From contig NZ_JAMDLH010000011.1 of assembly GCF_023721755.1 (NCBI RefSeq), positions 1-64,000 on the forward strand: a stretch of 64,000 bases of DNA. Direction: 5' to 3'. The number at the start of each line of letters is the position of its first letter. Positions within the stretch are counted from its first letter, which is position 1. The translations under genes were made by a program, and so were the position numbers. The stretch comes from Pleomorphomonas sp. NRK KF1 (GTDB lineage: Bacteria > Pseudomonadota > Alphaproteobacteria > Rhizobiales > Pleomorphomonadaceae). This document shows, piece after piece, positions 55,352 through 64,000 of this stretch. The notes below the pieces were generated by a model. The model was not told the origin of the DNA. It saw only the letters and a program-made list of their open reading frames with translations, and ran no database searches.

Positions 55352-56986
55352 ATGACGAAAAGACTGGCCATCGGCATTCTTTCGGCTGGCGCACTGGCGC
55401 TGTCGGCCGGTACGGCGCTGGCCGACTTCCAGCTCACCATCCTGCACATCAACGACCTTCACTCCCGCATCGAGCCGATCAACAAGTACGATTCCACCTG
55501 CTCGGCCAAGGAGAGCGACGCCGGCGAGTGCTTCGGCGGCATCGCCCGCGTGAAGAGCGCCATCGACGCCAAGCGCCAGGAGCTGGCGGACGCCAATCTC
55601 CTGGTGCTCGATGCCGGCGACCAGTTCCAGGGCTCGCTCTACTACAGCAAGTTCAAGAGCGCCCCGGTCGCCGAGTTCATGAACGGCATCGGCTTCGACG
55701 CCATGGCCATCGGCAACCACGAGTTCGACGACGGCCCGGAGGAGCTCGACAAGCTGATCGGCGCGGTGAAGTTCCCGATCATCTCCGGCAACACCATCGC
55801 CGCCAAGGGCTCGCTGCTCGACGGCAAGTACAAGGGTTACGTCATCAAGGAGTTCGGCGGCGAGAAGGTGGCCGTCGTCTCGGTGCTGGCGACCGACACC
55901 GCCGAGACCTCCTCGCCCGGCAAGGACATCACCTTCGAGGACGAGATCGCCTACCTCCGGAAGGCGGTGAAGGAGATCGAGGCCGAGGGCGTCAACAAGA
56001 TCGTCGCCCTCACCCACGTCGGCTACGTCAAGGACCAGGAAATCGCGTCGAAGGTCGACGGCATCGACGTCATCGTCGGCGGCCACAGCCACACCTATCT
56101 GTCGTCCACCGACGAGAAGGCGTCCGGCCCCTATCCGACGCTGGTCAAGAACCCGTCGGGCGTCGCGGTACCCATCGTCACCGCCTATGCCTATTCCAAG
56201 TATCTCGGCGACTTCACCGTCAACTTCAACGACCAGGGCGTCGTCACCGCCACCAAGGGCGCGCCGGTCCTGCTCGACGCTTCGGTGACGCCGGACGAGG
56301 GATATGCCGCACGCGTCAAGGAACTGGGCAAGCCGCTGGAGGAGCTGAAGGCCAAGGTGGTGGGTTCGGCCGCCGAAACCATCGACGGCGATCGCAAGTC
56401 CTGCCGCGCCGTTGAGTGCTCCATGGGCAATCTCGTCGCCGACGCCGCGCTCGACCGCGTTGCCAGCCAGGGCATCACCATCTCCATCGCCAACGGCGGT
56501 GGTCTCCGGGCGTCGATCGATGCCGGCGACGTCACCATGGGCGAGGTGCTGACGGTGCTGCCGTTCCAGAACACCATCGCCACCTTCCAGATCGACGGCG
56601 CCGGCATCAAGGAAGCGCTGGAGAATGGCGTCAGCCAGGTGGATGAAGGCGCCGGCCGCTTCCCGCAGGTGTCGGGCCTGAAATACACCTTCGACCGTTC
56701 CAAGCCGGTCGGCAGCCGGATCACCTCCGTCGAGGTGAAGGAGGGCGACGCCTTCGTGCCGCTCGACCCGGCCAAGACCTATGGCGTCGTCACCAACAAC
56801 TACGTGCGCGGCGGCGGCGACGGCTTCAAGACCTTCGCCACCAAAGCGGTCAACGCCTACGACTACGGTCCGAACCTCGAGGACGCGGTGGCCGAGTACC
56901 TGACCACCCACAACCCCTACAAGCCCTACACCGACGGTCGCATCACCGACGCGACCCCGGCCGACTACGTGCCTCCGAAGAAGTAA
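55352..56986 (+). CDS. Secreted 5'-nucleotidase/2',3'-cyclic phosphodiesterase-type metallophosphatase
   Basis: 544 residues. Signal peptide at ~1-25 (LAIGILSAGALALSAGTALA). The metallophosphatase domain has the di-metal motifs ILHINDLHSRIEP, LDAGDQFQGS, AIGNHEFDDG and GGHSHTYL; the C-terminal substrate-specificity domain has VECSMGNLVADA, IANGGGLRASIDAGDVT and GGGDGFKTF. It scavenges phosphate and nucleosides from extracellular nucleotides. The insertion YDSTCSAKESDAGECFGG with two cysteines may form a disulfide. ATG follows GGAGACAGGAG. The dispersed palindromic element copy 2 follows the stop. Confidence 0.94.
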   Translation: MTKRLAIGILSAGALALSAGTALADFQLTILHINDLHSRIEPINKYDSTCSAKESDAGECFGGIARVKSAIDAKRQELADANLLVLDAGDQFQGSLYYSKFKSAPVAEFMNGIGFDAMAIGNHEFDDGPEELDKLIGAVKFPIISGNTIAAKGSLLDGKYKGYVIKEFGGEKVAVVSVLATDTAETSSPGKDITFEDEIAYLRKAVKEIEAEGVNKIVALTHVGYVKDQEIASKVDGIDVIVGGHSHTYLSSTDEKASGPYPTLVKNPSGVAVPIVTAYAYSKYLGDFTVNFNDQGVVTATKGAPVLLDASVTPDEGYAARVKELGKPLEELKAKVVGSAAETIDGDRKSCRAVECSMGNLVADAALDRVASQGITISIANGGGLRASIDAGDVTMGEVLTVLPFQNTIATFQIDGAGIKEALENGVSQVDEGAGRFPQVSGLKYTFDRSKPVGSRITSVEVKEGDAFVPLDPAKTYGVVTNNYVRGGGDGFKTFATKAVNAYDYGPNLEDAVAEYLTTHNPYKPYTDGRITDATPADYVPPKK

Positions 56987-57110
56987 TACCGTTTCCGACG
57001 GGTTTAGACCTTTCGGGCGGAACCTGACGGAAGCGGAAGCGCCCGACCGGGCGTCGGCCGGTCAGGCCGAAACCCGCTTGGGCCGGATGAGTCCGGATCA
57101 AGCGGAACGC
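56985..57110. repeat. Dispersed intergenic palindromic element, copy 2
   Basis: The order and much of the sequence match 3317-3455: first hairpin 56989-57005 against 57021-57036 (imperfect here), then gcccgaccggg...cggtcaggc, then cttgggccgg paired with ccggatcaag. It begins at the stop codon of the nucleotidase gene. The remaining ~110 bases before the next gene show nothing else. Confidence 0.8.
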
Positions 57111-57219
57111 ATATAACGGCAAGGCCTCAGGGTGTGATCGACACGACGGGCGGGGCTCCAGGCTTCGCCCGTCGTTCCGTTTGCAGGACGTACCGGTCCC
57201 TCGAAACGGCTGGCGTCGA

Positions 57220-57894
57220 TCAGCCGCGCGACAGCGACAGCCCGAAACCGACGATGGCCGCCCCGCGTAGAAAGAGGTCCACGCGAAGCACAAGGTCCAA
57301 CGCTATCAGGCGATCGAACCCGCTGAGCGCATGGGTCGCTCCCACCAGCCACAGCAGCAGGAAGAAACCCATCAGGCCGCTGGTTCCGAGCCACGTGAAG
57401 GCGCTGCCTGTGGCAAGGGTGAGGCCGATCCAGATCCGGACAAGCGACGACGCGGCAAGCAGCAGCGCGAACAGGGCCGGCGAAGTCCAGAGTGCCAGGC
57501 CGGGATCGAACGTGAGCAACATGCCGAGGCAGGCATCCAGCATGCCCAGCGAGACCCAGTCACCGTAAACGTCCGGGCTTCCGATCCGCAGGATGAGCAG
57601 GACCTGGAGGAGCCCGCCGACGATGGAGGCCAACCCCGTCAGGTAGTCGTCGGTCAGGTAGTCGCCGGTCAGGCCGCCAACCAGGAAAGAGGCGACCGGG
57701 AGCCCGGCGAGACCCGAGAGCATCGCCCCGAGGGCACAGAGCCGCCGCCAGTCCGCAGGGGCGCCGAAGCGGCCCGAAGTCCGGTCGTGATGGGTCGTGA
57801 CGGCCCTCACGACATGCGCGGCGATCCCGGAGGTCGCCCCGCGGACCAGGAGGCGCCGCAGGGAAGCCCGGCCGATCCGAACCTTTCTCGACAT
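57220..57894 (-). CDS. HdeD-like integral membrane protein
   Basis: About 224 residues with five to six hydrophobic helices (LSGLAGLPVASFLVGG, ASIVGGLLQVLLILRI, ALFALLLAASSLVRIWIGL, GLMGFFLLLWLVGATHAL, and others), the layout of the HdeD/DUF308 group. A short tandem duplication codes for GDYLT-DDYLTG at the centre. Residues 1-60 are basic and soluble. Function unknown. ATG 57894 is preferred over TTG 57909. It starts 36 bases after the RND transporter stop, so it is probably the last gene of that operon. Confidence 0.72.
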   Translation of the reverse strand: MSRKVRIGRASLRRLLVRGATSGIAAHVVRAVTTHHDRTSGRFGAPADWRRLCALGAMLSGLAGLPVASFLVGGLTGDYLTDDYLTGLASIVGGLLQVLLILRIGSPDVYGDWVSLGMLDACLGMLLTFDPGLALWTSPALFALLLAASSLVRIWIGLTLATGSAFTWLGTSGLMGFFLLLWLVGATHALSGFDRLIALDLVLRVDLFLRGAAIVGFGLSLSRG

Positions 57895-57930
57895 CGCATC
57901 GTCCCCCAACCCCCGAAGCGGGCGCGCACC

Positions 57931-60900
57931 TCAGCCCGGCGAGGCGCCGGCCGGCTGGATCCGGAACCAGGCCACATAGAGCGCCGGCAGGAACAGAAGC
58001 GTCAGCGCCGTCGCCACCGCGAGACCGCCGATGATGGCGTAGGCCATCGGACCCCAGAAGATGGTGGGGGCGATTGGGATCATGCCCAGCGTCGCCGCCG
58101 AGGCGGTGAGCAGGATCGGCCGGAAGCGGATTACCGCCGCCTCGATCACCGCGTTCCAGTCGTCGAGACCGGCTCGCTTCTCCTGCTCGATCTGGTCGAT
58201 CAGGATCACCGAGTTGCGGGCGATCATGCCGATCAGCGCCAGCACGCCCAGCATGGCGACGAAGCCCAGGGGTTTCTGCGCGACAAACAGCGCCATCACC
58301 ACGCCGATCACCCCGAGCGGTGCCACGCTCAGCACCATGAACACGCCGTTGAAGGAGCGCAGTTGCACCATCAGGATGGTCACCATGAGGAACAGCATCA
58401 ACGGAACCACGGCCATCACCGAGGCCTGCGACTTGCCGCTCTCCTCGACCGCGCCGCCCGCATCGATGCGGTAGCCATAAGGAAGGCTCGCGGCGATCTC
58501 GTGGATGGGACCGCTCAGCGATTCCACGATCGAGGCAGGCATGGCGCCGGGCGCCGCGTCGGCGGCGATCGTCAGCGTCGGGCTGCGGTCGCGCCGCCAC
58601 ATCAGCGGGCTTTCGAGGCCGTAGTCCACCTGGGCCACCTGGCTGAGCGGCACCGACTTGCCGCTGGAGAGCGGCAATTGCAGGGTGCGGATGGTCGACA
58701 GCGACATGCGCTCCTCGGCCTTCGCCCTGATCACGACGTTGACGAGATAGATGTCGTCGCGCACCTGCGTGACCGTTCCACCGGAAACGATGGCGTTGAC
58801 CGCCTGCGACACCTGCAGCGAGCTGAGACCGAGCAGTCGCGCCTGATCCTGGTCGACATGGATCTTGATCGTCCTGACCGGCTCCATCCAGTCGTAGTTG
58901 ATCTTCTCAACGCGCCCGTCGGTGTTCATGGCCGCCGCGACGCGATAGGCGATCTCGCGCACCTTGTCCTCGGACGGGCCGCTGACGCGATACTGGATCG
59001 GCCAGCCGACCGGCGGACCGAGCTCCAGCGGATAGACGCGACCGATGACATTGGGGAACTCCTCGGTCAGCGCCTTCTCGAGCCTCTCCTTGACGCGGTC
59101 GCGCTCGGCGAGGCCCTTGGTCACCACCACCGACTGGGCGAAGAAGTCGTTGGGCAGTTGCAGGTCCATCGGCAGGTAGAAGCGCACGGCGCCGCGGCCG
59201 ACATAGGTGCTCCAGTGATCGACGTCGGCGTCATCCGACAGCATCTTGTCGATCCTGGCCGAAATCTCCCGCGAGGCCTCGATGGAGGCGTTCTGCGGCA
59301 GCTTCAGGTCGACCAGCAACTCGGGGCGGTCCGAGGAGGGGAAGAACTGCTGCGGCACGAAGCGCATGCCGTAGATGGCGACGGCGAGCACGGCCAGTGT
59401 GAGGCCGATGGTCGCCCAACGCCAGCGCATGACGGTGGAGAGGACGGCGCGGAAGGCCCGGAGGATCGGCCCGTTACCGACCTCGTGGTGTTCGCCTTTC
59501 GGCTTCTTCAGGATCCATACGCCGAGCAGAGGCGAGAACAGGGCCGCCACGAACCACGAGGCGATGAGGGCGATGCCGACCACGGCGAAGATCGAGAAGG
59601 TGTATTCGCCGGCCATGGACTTGGCAAAGCCGATCGGCACGAAGCCCGCGATGGTCACCAGCGTGCCGGCAAGGCGCGGATAGGCGGTGGACCGGTAGGC
59701 GAAGGACGCCGCCTCTTCCCTGCTTTCGCCCCGTTCAAGCCGGGTGATCATGCTTTCGATGGTGATCATCGCGTCGTCGACCAGGAGACCGAGCGCGATG
59801 ATCAGCGCGCCAAGCGAGATGCGCTGCAGGTCGATGCCCAGGATCTGCATGGCGACAAAGACGATGGCGAGAACCAGGGGGATCGACAACGCGACGATCG
59901 AGCCGGCCCGGAAGCCGAGGCTGACCACGCTGACGATGAGAACGATGCCGATGGCTTCCCACAGCGCCTCGGTGAACTCGCCCACCGCGTGCTCGACGGT
60001 CTCCGCCTGATCGGCCACCTCATGCATTTCGATGCCAAGCGGGAGATCAGCCATGATGGCGGCCATGGCGGCGCGAATGTTATCGCCGAGCACCAGCACG
60101 TCGCCACCGTCGCGCATCGCAACGGCGAGGCCAATCGCCTCCTTGCCGTTGACGCGGAACAGCGGCTGCGGCGGATCGGACGGCCCGCGCGTGACCTTGG
60201 CGATGTCGCCGAGGCGGATCAGCCGGCCGTTGGCCGCGAAATTGACGGCCAGGATGTCCTTTTCCGACTTGAAGCCGCCGGACGTGCGCACCAGGATCTT
60301 CTCGTTCTCGGTTTCCACCACGCCGGCCGGCGCGATGGCGTTTTGCGCCATCAGGGCGGCGATCAGCGACGTCTTGTCGAGGCCGAGGCCTGCGATCTGA
60401 TCGGTCGAGAACTCGATGTAGATGCGCTCGTCCTGCACGCCGAGCATGTCGATCTTCGACACGTCGGGGATCTGCAACAGGCGCGACCGGATGTCCTCGA
60501 CATAGTCGCGCAGCTCCCGGCTGGAAAAGCCGTCGGAGGTGAAGCCGTAGACGATGCCGTAGGTGTCGCCGAACTCGTCGTTGAACCACGGGCCGAGGGC
60601 GCCCTGCGGCAGCGTGTCCTTGATGTCGCCCACCTTCTTGCGGACCTGATACCAGATGTCCGCAACCTCGGCCTTGGGCGCCGAGCCCTCCAGCGTCACG
60701 AAAATGGTGGTCACGCCGGCCTGGGTGTAGCTCTTGACGTAGTCGAGATGCGGCGTTTCCTGGAGCTTGCGCTCGATGCGCTCGGTGACCTGCTTCAGCG
60801 TTTCCTCGATGGTCGCGCCCGGCCACTGCGCCACGACGACCATGGTCTTGATGGTGAAGGAAGGATCCTCGCCGCGCCCGAGGCCGGTGTAGCACCAGGC

Positions 60901-60984
60901 GCCGGCGAGCGAGATCACCAGCATGAAGTAGAGGATCAGCGATCGGTTGCCGATGGCCCAGATGGAAAGGTTGAAACCCTTCAT
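57931..60984 (-). CDS. RND efflux pump inner-membrane transporter
   Basis: 1017 residues: 12 membrane helices, two large periplasmic loops and the mirror-image halves of the AcrB family. Typical motifs are GLGRGEDPSFTIKTMVVVAQWPGA in the first loop, LIIALGLLVDDAMITIE with the proton-relay aspartates, and GFVAMLGVLALIGMIARNSVIL in the second half. It pumps unknown compounds out with protons. ATG overlaps the stop of the adaptor gene. The substrate range is not predictable. Confidence 0.95.
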   Translation of the reverse strand: MKGFNLSIWAIGNRSLILYFMLVISLAGAWCYTGLGRGEDPSFTIKTMVVVAQWPGATIEETLKQVTERIERKLQETPHLDYVKSYTQAGVTTIFVTLEGSAPKAEVADIWYQVRKKVGDIKDTLPQGALGPWFNDEFGDTYGIVYGFTSDGFSSRELRDYVEDIRSRLLQIPDVSKIDMLGVQDERIYIEFSTDQIAGLGLDKTSLIAALMAQNAIAPAGVVETENEKILVRTSGGFKSEKDILAVNFAANGRLIRLGDIAKVTRGPSDPPQPLFRVNGKEAIGLAVAMRDGGDVLVLGDNIRAAMAAIMADLPLGIEMHEVADQAETVEHAVGEFTEALWEAIGIVLIVSVVSLGFRAGSIVALSIPLVLAIVFVAMQILGIDLQRISLGALIIALGLLVDDAMITIESMITRLERGESREEAASFAYRSTAYPRLAGTLVTIAGFVPIGFAKSMAGEYTFSIFAVVGIALIASWFVAALFSPLLGVWILKKPKGEHHEVGNGPILRAFRAVLSTVMRWRWATIGLTLAVLAVAIYGMRFVPQQFFPSSDRPELLVDLKLPQNASIEASREISARIDKMLSDDADVDHWSTYVGRGAVRFYLPMDLQLPNDFFAQSVVVTKGLAERDRVKERLEKALTEEFPNVIGRVYPLELGPPVGWPIQYRVSGPSEDKVREIAYRVAAAMNTDGRVEKINYDWMEPVRTIKIHVDQDQARLLGLSSLQVSQAVNAIVSGGTVTQVRDDIYLVNVVIRAKAEERMSLSTIRTLQLPLSSGKSVPLSQVAQVDYGLESPLMWRRDRSPTLTIAADAAPGAMPASIVESLSGPIHEIAASLPYGYRIDAGGAVEESGKSQASVMAVVPLMLFLMVTILMVQLRSFNGVFMVLSVAPLGVIGVVMALFVAQKPLGFVAMLGVLALIGMIARNSVILIDQIEQEKRAGLDDWNAVIEAAVIRFRPILLTASAATLGMIPIAPTIFWGPMAYAIIGGLAVATALTLLFLPALYVAWFRIQPAGASPG

Positions 60985-62063
60985 GACGAGCCTCCCAGAA
61001 GGCGCACCTTCTGCCCCGGATGCAACGACTGCACGCCGGCAGTGACGATGGTCTCGCCCGGCTGCAGTCCACCCGAAAGAATGACACTGGCCGGCTCGTA
61101 TCGGACGACGGTGACGTCGCGCAGCGAGACGCTCAGGTCTTTCGTGTCCACGACCCAGACGGCGCTCGCCGTCCCGCCGTGGACGAGGGCAGACGATGGC
61201 ACCTCGATGCCTTCCGGCGCGTCGAGCAGCGTGGTGCCCGACACCGTCGAACCGAGCTGCATCGCCTCAGGCGGATTGTCGAGCGCCACCTTCACGGTGT
61301 AGGTCCGAGTGACCGGATCGGCCTGGGGCGCGATCTCGCGGATATGGCCTGTGGTGCCGATCGCGGCGTCCTCGGTCAGAGCGACGGTGAAGGCGGGATT
61401 CTCCGGCAGGGCACGAATGATCTGGCCCGACACGGCGAACACCGCGTCGCGGCCGCCGTCGCTGGCGATCTGGGCCACCGGCTGGCCGGCGGCCACCACC
61501 TCGCCGGCTTCCGCGCCGGTGGTAATGACGGTGCCGGCGACATCGGCGGTCAGGATGGTGTAGCCGAGTTGCTCCCTGGCGCTTTTCACCTGCGCCTCTG
61601 CGGAGGCGACCTGAGCCTCGGCCGACTCCAGCGCCTGCCGCGCCTGGTCGAACTGGGCGTTGCTGGCAAAGCCCTTGCTCAGGAGGCCGTTCTGCCGCGC
61701 GTAGGTGTTGCGTGCCTCGACCAGTTGCGCCCTGGCGGCCGACAAGAGCGCCTCGGCCTGCAACAGCGTGTTCTTCTGGATCTGGTCGTCGAGATGAGCG
61801 ATCACCTGCCCCGGCGCCACCTGATCGCCGACGCGGACCACGCGATCGATCATGTGTCCGCTCAGGCGGAACGCCAGGTTGATCTCGGTGCGCGCCCTCA
61901 CTTGCCCGGTCAGCATCACCGGCTCGCCGGCCGGCCGTTGGCCGACCACCACGGACTTGACCGGACGGGCCTCCGGCACCGGCGGTTTGTCCTGCTCGCA
62001 TCCGCCCAACAGGCTGGCGACCACCGCCGTCGCGACGCTCGCCACCGAAAGCCAACCACGCAT
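60981..62063 (-). CDS. RND periplasmic adaptor lipoprotein
   Basis: 360 residues. A lipoprotein signal with lipobox LLGGC (Cys ~21) anchors it to the inner membrane. Lipoyl-like halves flank a long alpha hairpin (~85-165, rich in Ala/Gln/Glu), followed by a beta-barrel and membrane-proximal domain (PQADPVTRTYTVKV). It links the pump to an outer-membrane channel; no TolC-type gene is in the window. ATG 62063 follows GAGGTGC. It lies 109 bases after the tetR stop, where a hairpin (62116-62139, gaaagc/gctttc) is seen. Confidence 0.94.
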   Translation of the reverse strand: MRGWLSVASVATAVVASLLGGCEQDKPPVPEARPVKSVVVGQRPAGEPVMLTGQVRARTEINLAFRLSGHMIDRVVRVGDQVAPGQVIAHLDDQIQKNTLLQAEALLSAARAQLVEARNTYARQNGLLSKGFASNAQFDQARQALESAEAQVASAEAQVKSAREQLGYTILTADVAGTVITTGAEAGEVVAAGQPVAQIASDGGRDAVFAVSGQIIRALPENPAFTVALTEDAAIGTTGHIREIAPQADPVTRTYTVKVALDNPPEAMQLGSTVSGTTLLDAPEGIEVPSSALVHGGTASAVWVVDTKDLSVSLRDVTVVRYEPASVILSGGLQPGETIVTAGVQSLHPGQKVRLLGGSS

Positions 62064-62172
62064 CTCGCACCTCTCGTATAGCGGGTGGCACCCGCCGGAA
62101 GACAAGGCTCCGCCGCCGGGGAAAGCCGCGCTTTCCCGGATAGACCGAAGCCGAACTGCTGGTGAAACGGTC

Positions 62173-62823
62173 CTAGATGCCGTGCAAGAAGAGCTCCGTC
62201 ACAGACATGGACAGGTATAGGTAGGAGTCATCCCTCGGGATTTCCGGCGCCAGCTTGGCCAGAATGTCGGGAAACCCGTGCGGTTGGCTGAGCGCATTGG
62301 TCAGGATGATGAAGAACAGCGCCGGATGACGGCTGCGGATGATCCCCGTCGCCATCGCTTCTTCAAAGGTCGCATTGCCCGAAGCATAGGCCGGCACAAG
62401 CAGGTTGTCGGCGACGAAATCCGCCCGCTCGCCGCCATCGGCGATGGACCTGAAGACGAAGTCTCGGATCTCCGGGTTGTCCTTGTAGAACTCGGCCGTC
62501 TTTCGGATGATGATCGCCAGGCGCTCCTCGACCTTCATCGCGGAGTCCCCGGAGATCTGTTCGACAAGCTCCATCATCGGCGCGGCTCGCGACAGAACCC
62601 GCTCGGCGCTCGCCGTCCACAGCTCCGCCTTGCCGCCGAAATGCACCCGGACGAGGTTGGCGCCGACGCCGGCCGCCGCGGCCACGCCTCTGATGTCCGT
62701 TCCGTCGTACCCTTGGGCAGCGAACAGCCGGATAGCCGCCGAAAGCAACGCTTCGCGCCCGCTGGGCATGTCCTTGGTCCGCCGTCCGCGCGGCCCCGCC
62801 GGCTTCTCCGACTCCTGCACCAT
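62173..62823 (-). CDS. TetR/AcrR family repressor of the efflux operon
   Basis: 216 residues. The helix-turn-helix (~25-70: AIRLFAAQGYDGTDIRGVAAAAGVGANLVRVHFGGKAEL) and helical C-terminal domain are clear. It is the first gene before the adaptor and pump on the same strand, with a perfect palindrome just upstream, so autoregulation of the tetR-adaptor-pump operon is the likely scheme. ATG 62823 (MVQESEK) gives the normal length; the frame could extend upstream but only through the operator and a convergent gene. Confidence 0.9.
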   Translation of the reverse strand: MVQESEKPAGPRGRRTKDMPSGREALLSAAIRLFAAQGYDGTDIRGVAAAAGVGANLVRVHFGGKAELWTASAERVLSRAAPMMELVEQISGDSAMKVEERLAIIIRKTAEFYKDNPEIRDFVFRSIADGGERADFVADNLLVPAYASGNATFEEAMATGIIRSRHPALFFIILTNALSQPHGFPDILAKLAPEIPRDDSYLYLSMSVTELFLHGI

Positions 62824-62837
62824 CGCAACTCCGCTTA

Positions 62838-62857
62838 ATATGTACGAGTGTACATAT
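62838..62857. promoter_or_regulatory. Perfect palindrome upstream of the efflux-operon tetR
   Basis: atatgtac (62838-62845) and gtacatat (62850-62857) are exact complements with a four-base spacer, 15 bases before the tetR start. This is the usual size and spacing of a TetR-family operator. Confidence 0.75.
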
Positions 62858-62989
62858 ATTGAGTGGAGCGAGCTTGCAAGGGAAATTCGCCCGTTCGCAA
62901 CGCGGAAGGCCTCGGGCGCTTTGACAAGACGAGGGGCACGGACTAAAGCGCAGGAACCCTGCCCCCGGGAACCCGTTTCAGGAACCGCC

Positions 62990-63862
62990 ATGCGCCAGTA
63001 CCAGCTCCACATCCCCGCCGCCGATGCGGCGGCCGCAGAGACGATTGCCGATGCGGTCGAGGCTGCCTTCGTCGAGGCCGGTCCGGTGAGTTGGTACGAG
63101 ACCGACGGCGGCTGGGCGGTGGACGGCTTCTTCTTCGCCGAGGACGGCGACGAGATTCTGGCGCCGGCACGCGCTGCCCTCGGCGGCATCGTCGATGCCG
63201 CGCTGGTGACGGTCGAGCCGGTTCCCGAGGATGTCGACTGGGTGGCGCAGAGTCTCGAAGGCCTCAGCCCGGTGGTGGCCGGCCGCTTCGTGGTGCATGG
63301 CGCCCACGACCGCGACCGCATCCCCAAGGGGCTGATCGGCTTGCAGATCGAGGCCAACCAGGCCTTCGGCACCGGCCACCATCCGACCACCTGGGGCTGC
63401 CTGACCGCCCTCTCCCGCCTGCTCGCCGTCTACCGCTTCGACAACGTGTTCGACTTGGGCACCGGATCGGGCGTGCTGGCCATCGGCATCGCGCTCGCCA
63501 CCAAGCGACCGGTGCTCGCCTCCGACATCGATCCGCTGGCGGTGGAGATCGCGCTGGAAAACGCCGAGATCAACGGCGCCGCCAATCTCGTCACCGCCGT
63601 CACGGCCGCCGGCTTCGCCCATCCGGCCATCGTCGGCCGCAAGTTCGACCTGATCGTCGCCAACATCCTGGCCGATCCCTTGAAGATGCTGTCGCCGCAG
63701 TTCCGCGCCCACGCCCTGCCGGGCGCTGCCGTGGTGCTCTCGGGCATCCTCAGAACCCAGGCCGAGAGCGTGCTGGCCGCCTTCCGCGCACAGGGCTTCG
63801 TGCGCGAGCGGCACCTCGTCAAGGACGTCTGGAGCACCCTGGTGCTGCGTTACGCCGGCTGA
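62990..63862 (+). CDS. prmA: Ribosomal protein L11 methyltransferase
   Basis: 290 residues. Methylates L11 at several residues, using S-adenosylmethionine. N-terminal substrate domain (~1-115), linker, then the methyltransferase core: FGTGHHPTTWGCLTALSRLL, FDLGTGSGVLAIGIAL (motif I), SDIDPLAVEIALENAEING and the motif IV IVANILADPL. ATG 62990 follows AGGAA at six bases; a much longer frame upstream lies in the opposing tetR gene and is rejected. Confidence 0.95.
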   Translation: MRQYQLHIPAADAAAAETIADAVEAAFVEAGPVSWYETDGGWAVDGFFFAEDGDEILAPARAALGGIVDAALVTVEPVPEDVDWVAQSLEGLSPVVAGRFVVHGAHDRDRIPKGLIGLQIEANQAFGTGHHPTTWGCLTALSRLLAVYRFDNVFDLGTGSGVLAIGIALATKRPVLASDIDPLAVEIALENAEINGAANLVTAVTAAGFAHPAIVGRKFDLIVANILADPLKMLSPQFRAHALPGAAVVLSGILRTQAESVLAAFRAQGFVRERHLVKDVWSTLVLRYAG

Positions 63863-63958
63863 GGCCGGGCATCTGGCGAGAAAGCAACCCCGACGGGGTG
63901 GCGAAAGCGAACTCCGGTCTGCTAGCCTTCAAGCCGACCGAATGGAGATGCTCCGCCC

Positions 63959-64000
63959 ATGCTCGATGCCCGCGAACGCCTGACGATCCGTGGTCGCCTC
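63959..64000 (+). CDS. Start of an unidentified gene, cut by the window edge
   Basis: Only 14 codons are visible (MLDARERLTIRGRL). GGAG lies 12 bases upstream. The gap from prmA is 96 bases and includes a small ccccgacgggg hairpin. Too short to name; the start could be further right. Confidence 0.4.
   Translation, partial: MLDARERLTIRGRL

Noticed and set aside
57640-57680. Short tandem DNA repeat in the HdeD-like gene (aggtagtcgtcggtc-type)
   Set aside because: Only two 15-base units, coding for DYLT twice; too small to call a repeat element.
57331-61302. Very long open frame (over 1300 codons) on the plus strand
   Set aside because: It lies opposite the RND pump and adaptor, which have clear motifs. 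High-GC coding DNA often leaves the antisense frame open; the translation is low in complexity and matches nothing.
62116-62139. Hairpin between tetR and the adaptor gene
   Set aside because: Stem is good, but no T-run follows and the genes are likely co-transcribed, so it is not called a terminator.

Overview
The window is high-GC chromosomal DNA of an alphaproteobacterium, most likely Hyphomicrobiales (Rhizobiales). The best evidence is a permuted two-piece tmRNA, an alpha-type SspB, BA14K, IalB, DUF4169 and DUF1993 family proteins, and a full ectoine gene set of the type seen in that order. Species and genus cannot be fixed from the sequence alone. Almost all of the window reads as stable core genome; the leftmost 3.7 kb looks accessory.

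Layout. 1-3.7 kb: the C-terminal end of a large repeat-bearing exoprotein (MBG repeats), its TpsB outer-membrane transporter, an IalB-like secreted protein, a palindromic element and an IS3-family remnant, ending at a tRNA-Lys gene. 4-8.5 kb: phzF-like isomerase, BA14K protein, Nudix hydrolase, and a TetR-controlled SnoaL/NmrA pair with two identical-type operators. 8.5-15.2 kb: chemotaxis receptor, ilvC, TetR regulator, fumC, an unknown secreted protein, a DUF1993 protein. 15.2-25.6 kb: Lrp regulator and racemase, pdxJ, a VOC protein, a duplicated ilvB either side of ilvN (each ilvB copy with its own leader peptide and attenuator), miaA, serB, a TSUP permease. 25.6-30.5 kb: RHH protein, DUF4169 protein, sspB, ssrA (tmRNA), ClC antiporter, thyA, DUF4424 protein. 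30.5-46.3 kb: degP, DUF2065, hflC, hflK, folA, a GNAT acetyltransferase, asmA, ligA, an RDD protein, uvrD/pcrA. 46.3-55.2 kb: the osmoprotection cluster ectABCD-ask-ehuBCDA (minus strand) with a divergent ectR-type MarR regulator. 55.3-64 kb: 5'-nucleotidase, an HdeD-like membrane protein, a TetR-RND efflux operon, prmA and the start of one more gene.

How the genes work together. ilvB, ilvN and ilvC supply the first two steps of branched-chain amino acid synthesis; leader peptides with Leu/Val codons followed by a terminator indicate control by transcription attenuation. ssrA and sspB are adjacent, so the RNA that tags stalled peptides lies beside the adaptor that delivers tagged peptides to ClpXP. 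hflKC, DUF2065 and degP form a membrane/periplasmic protein quality-control group. The ect/ehu cluster couples synthesis of ectoine and hydroxyectoine, its aspartate-kinase feed and high-affinity re-uptake behind one regulator.

The observations most worth following are the ilvB duplication in which one copy has lost residues that are normally invariant, the paired attenuators, the tmRNA-sspB adjacency, the candidate ectR operators, and two families of dispersed inverted repeats.
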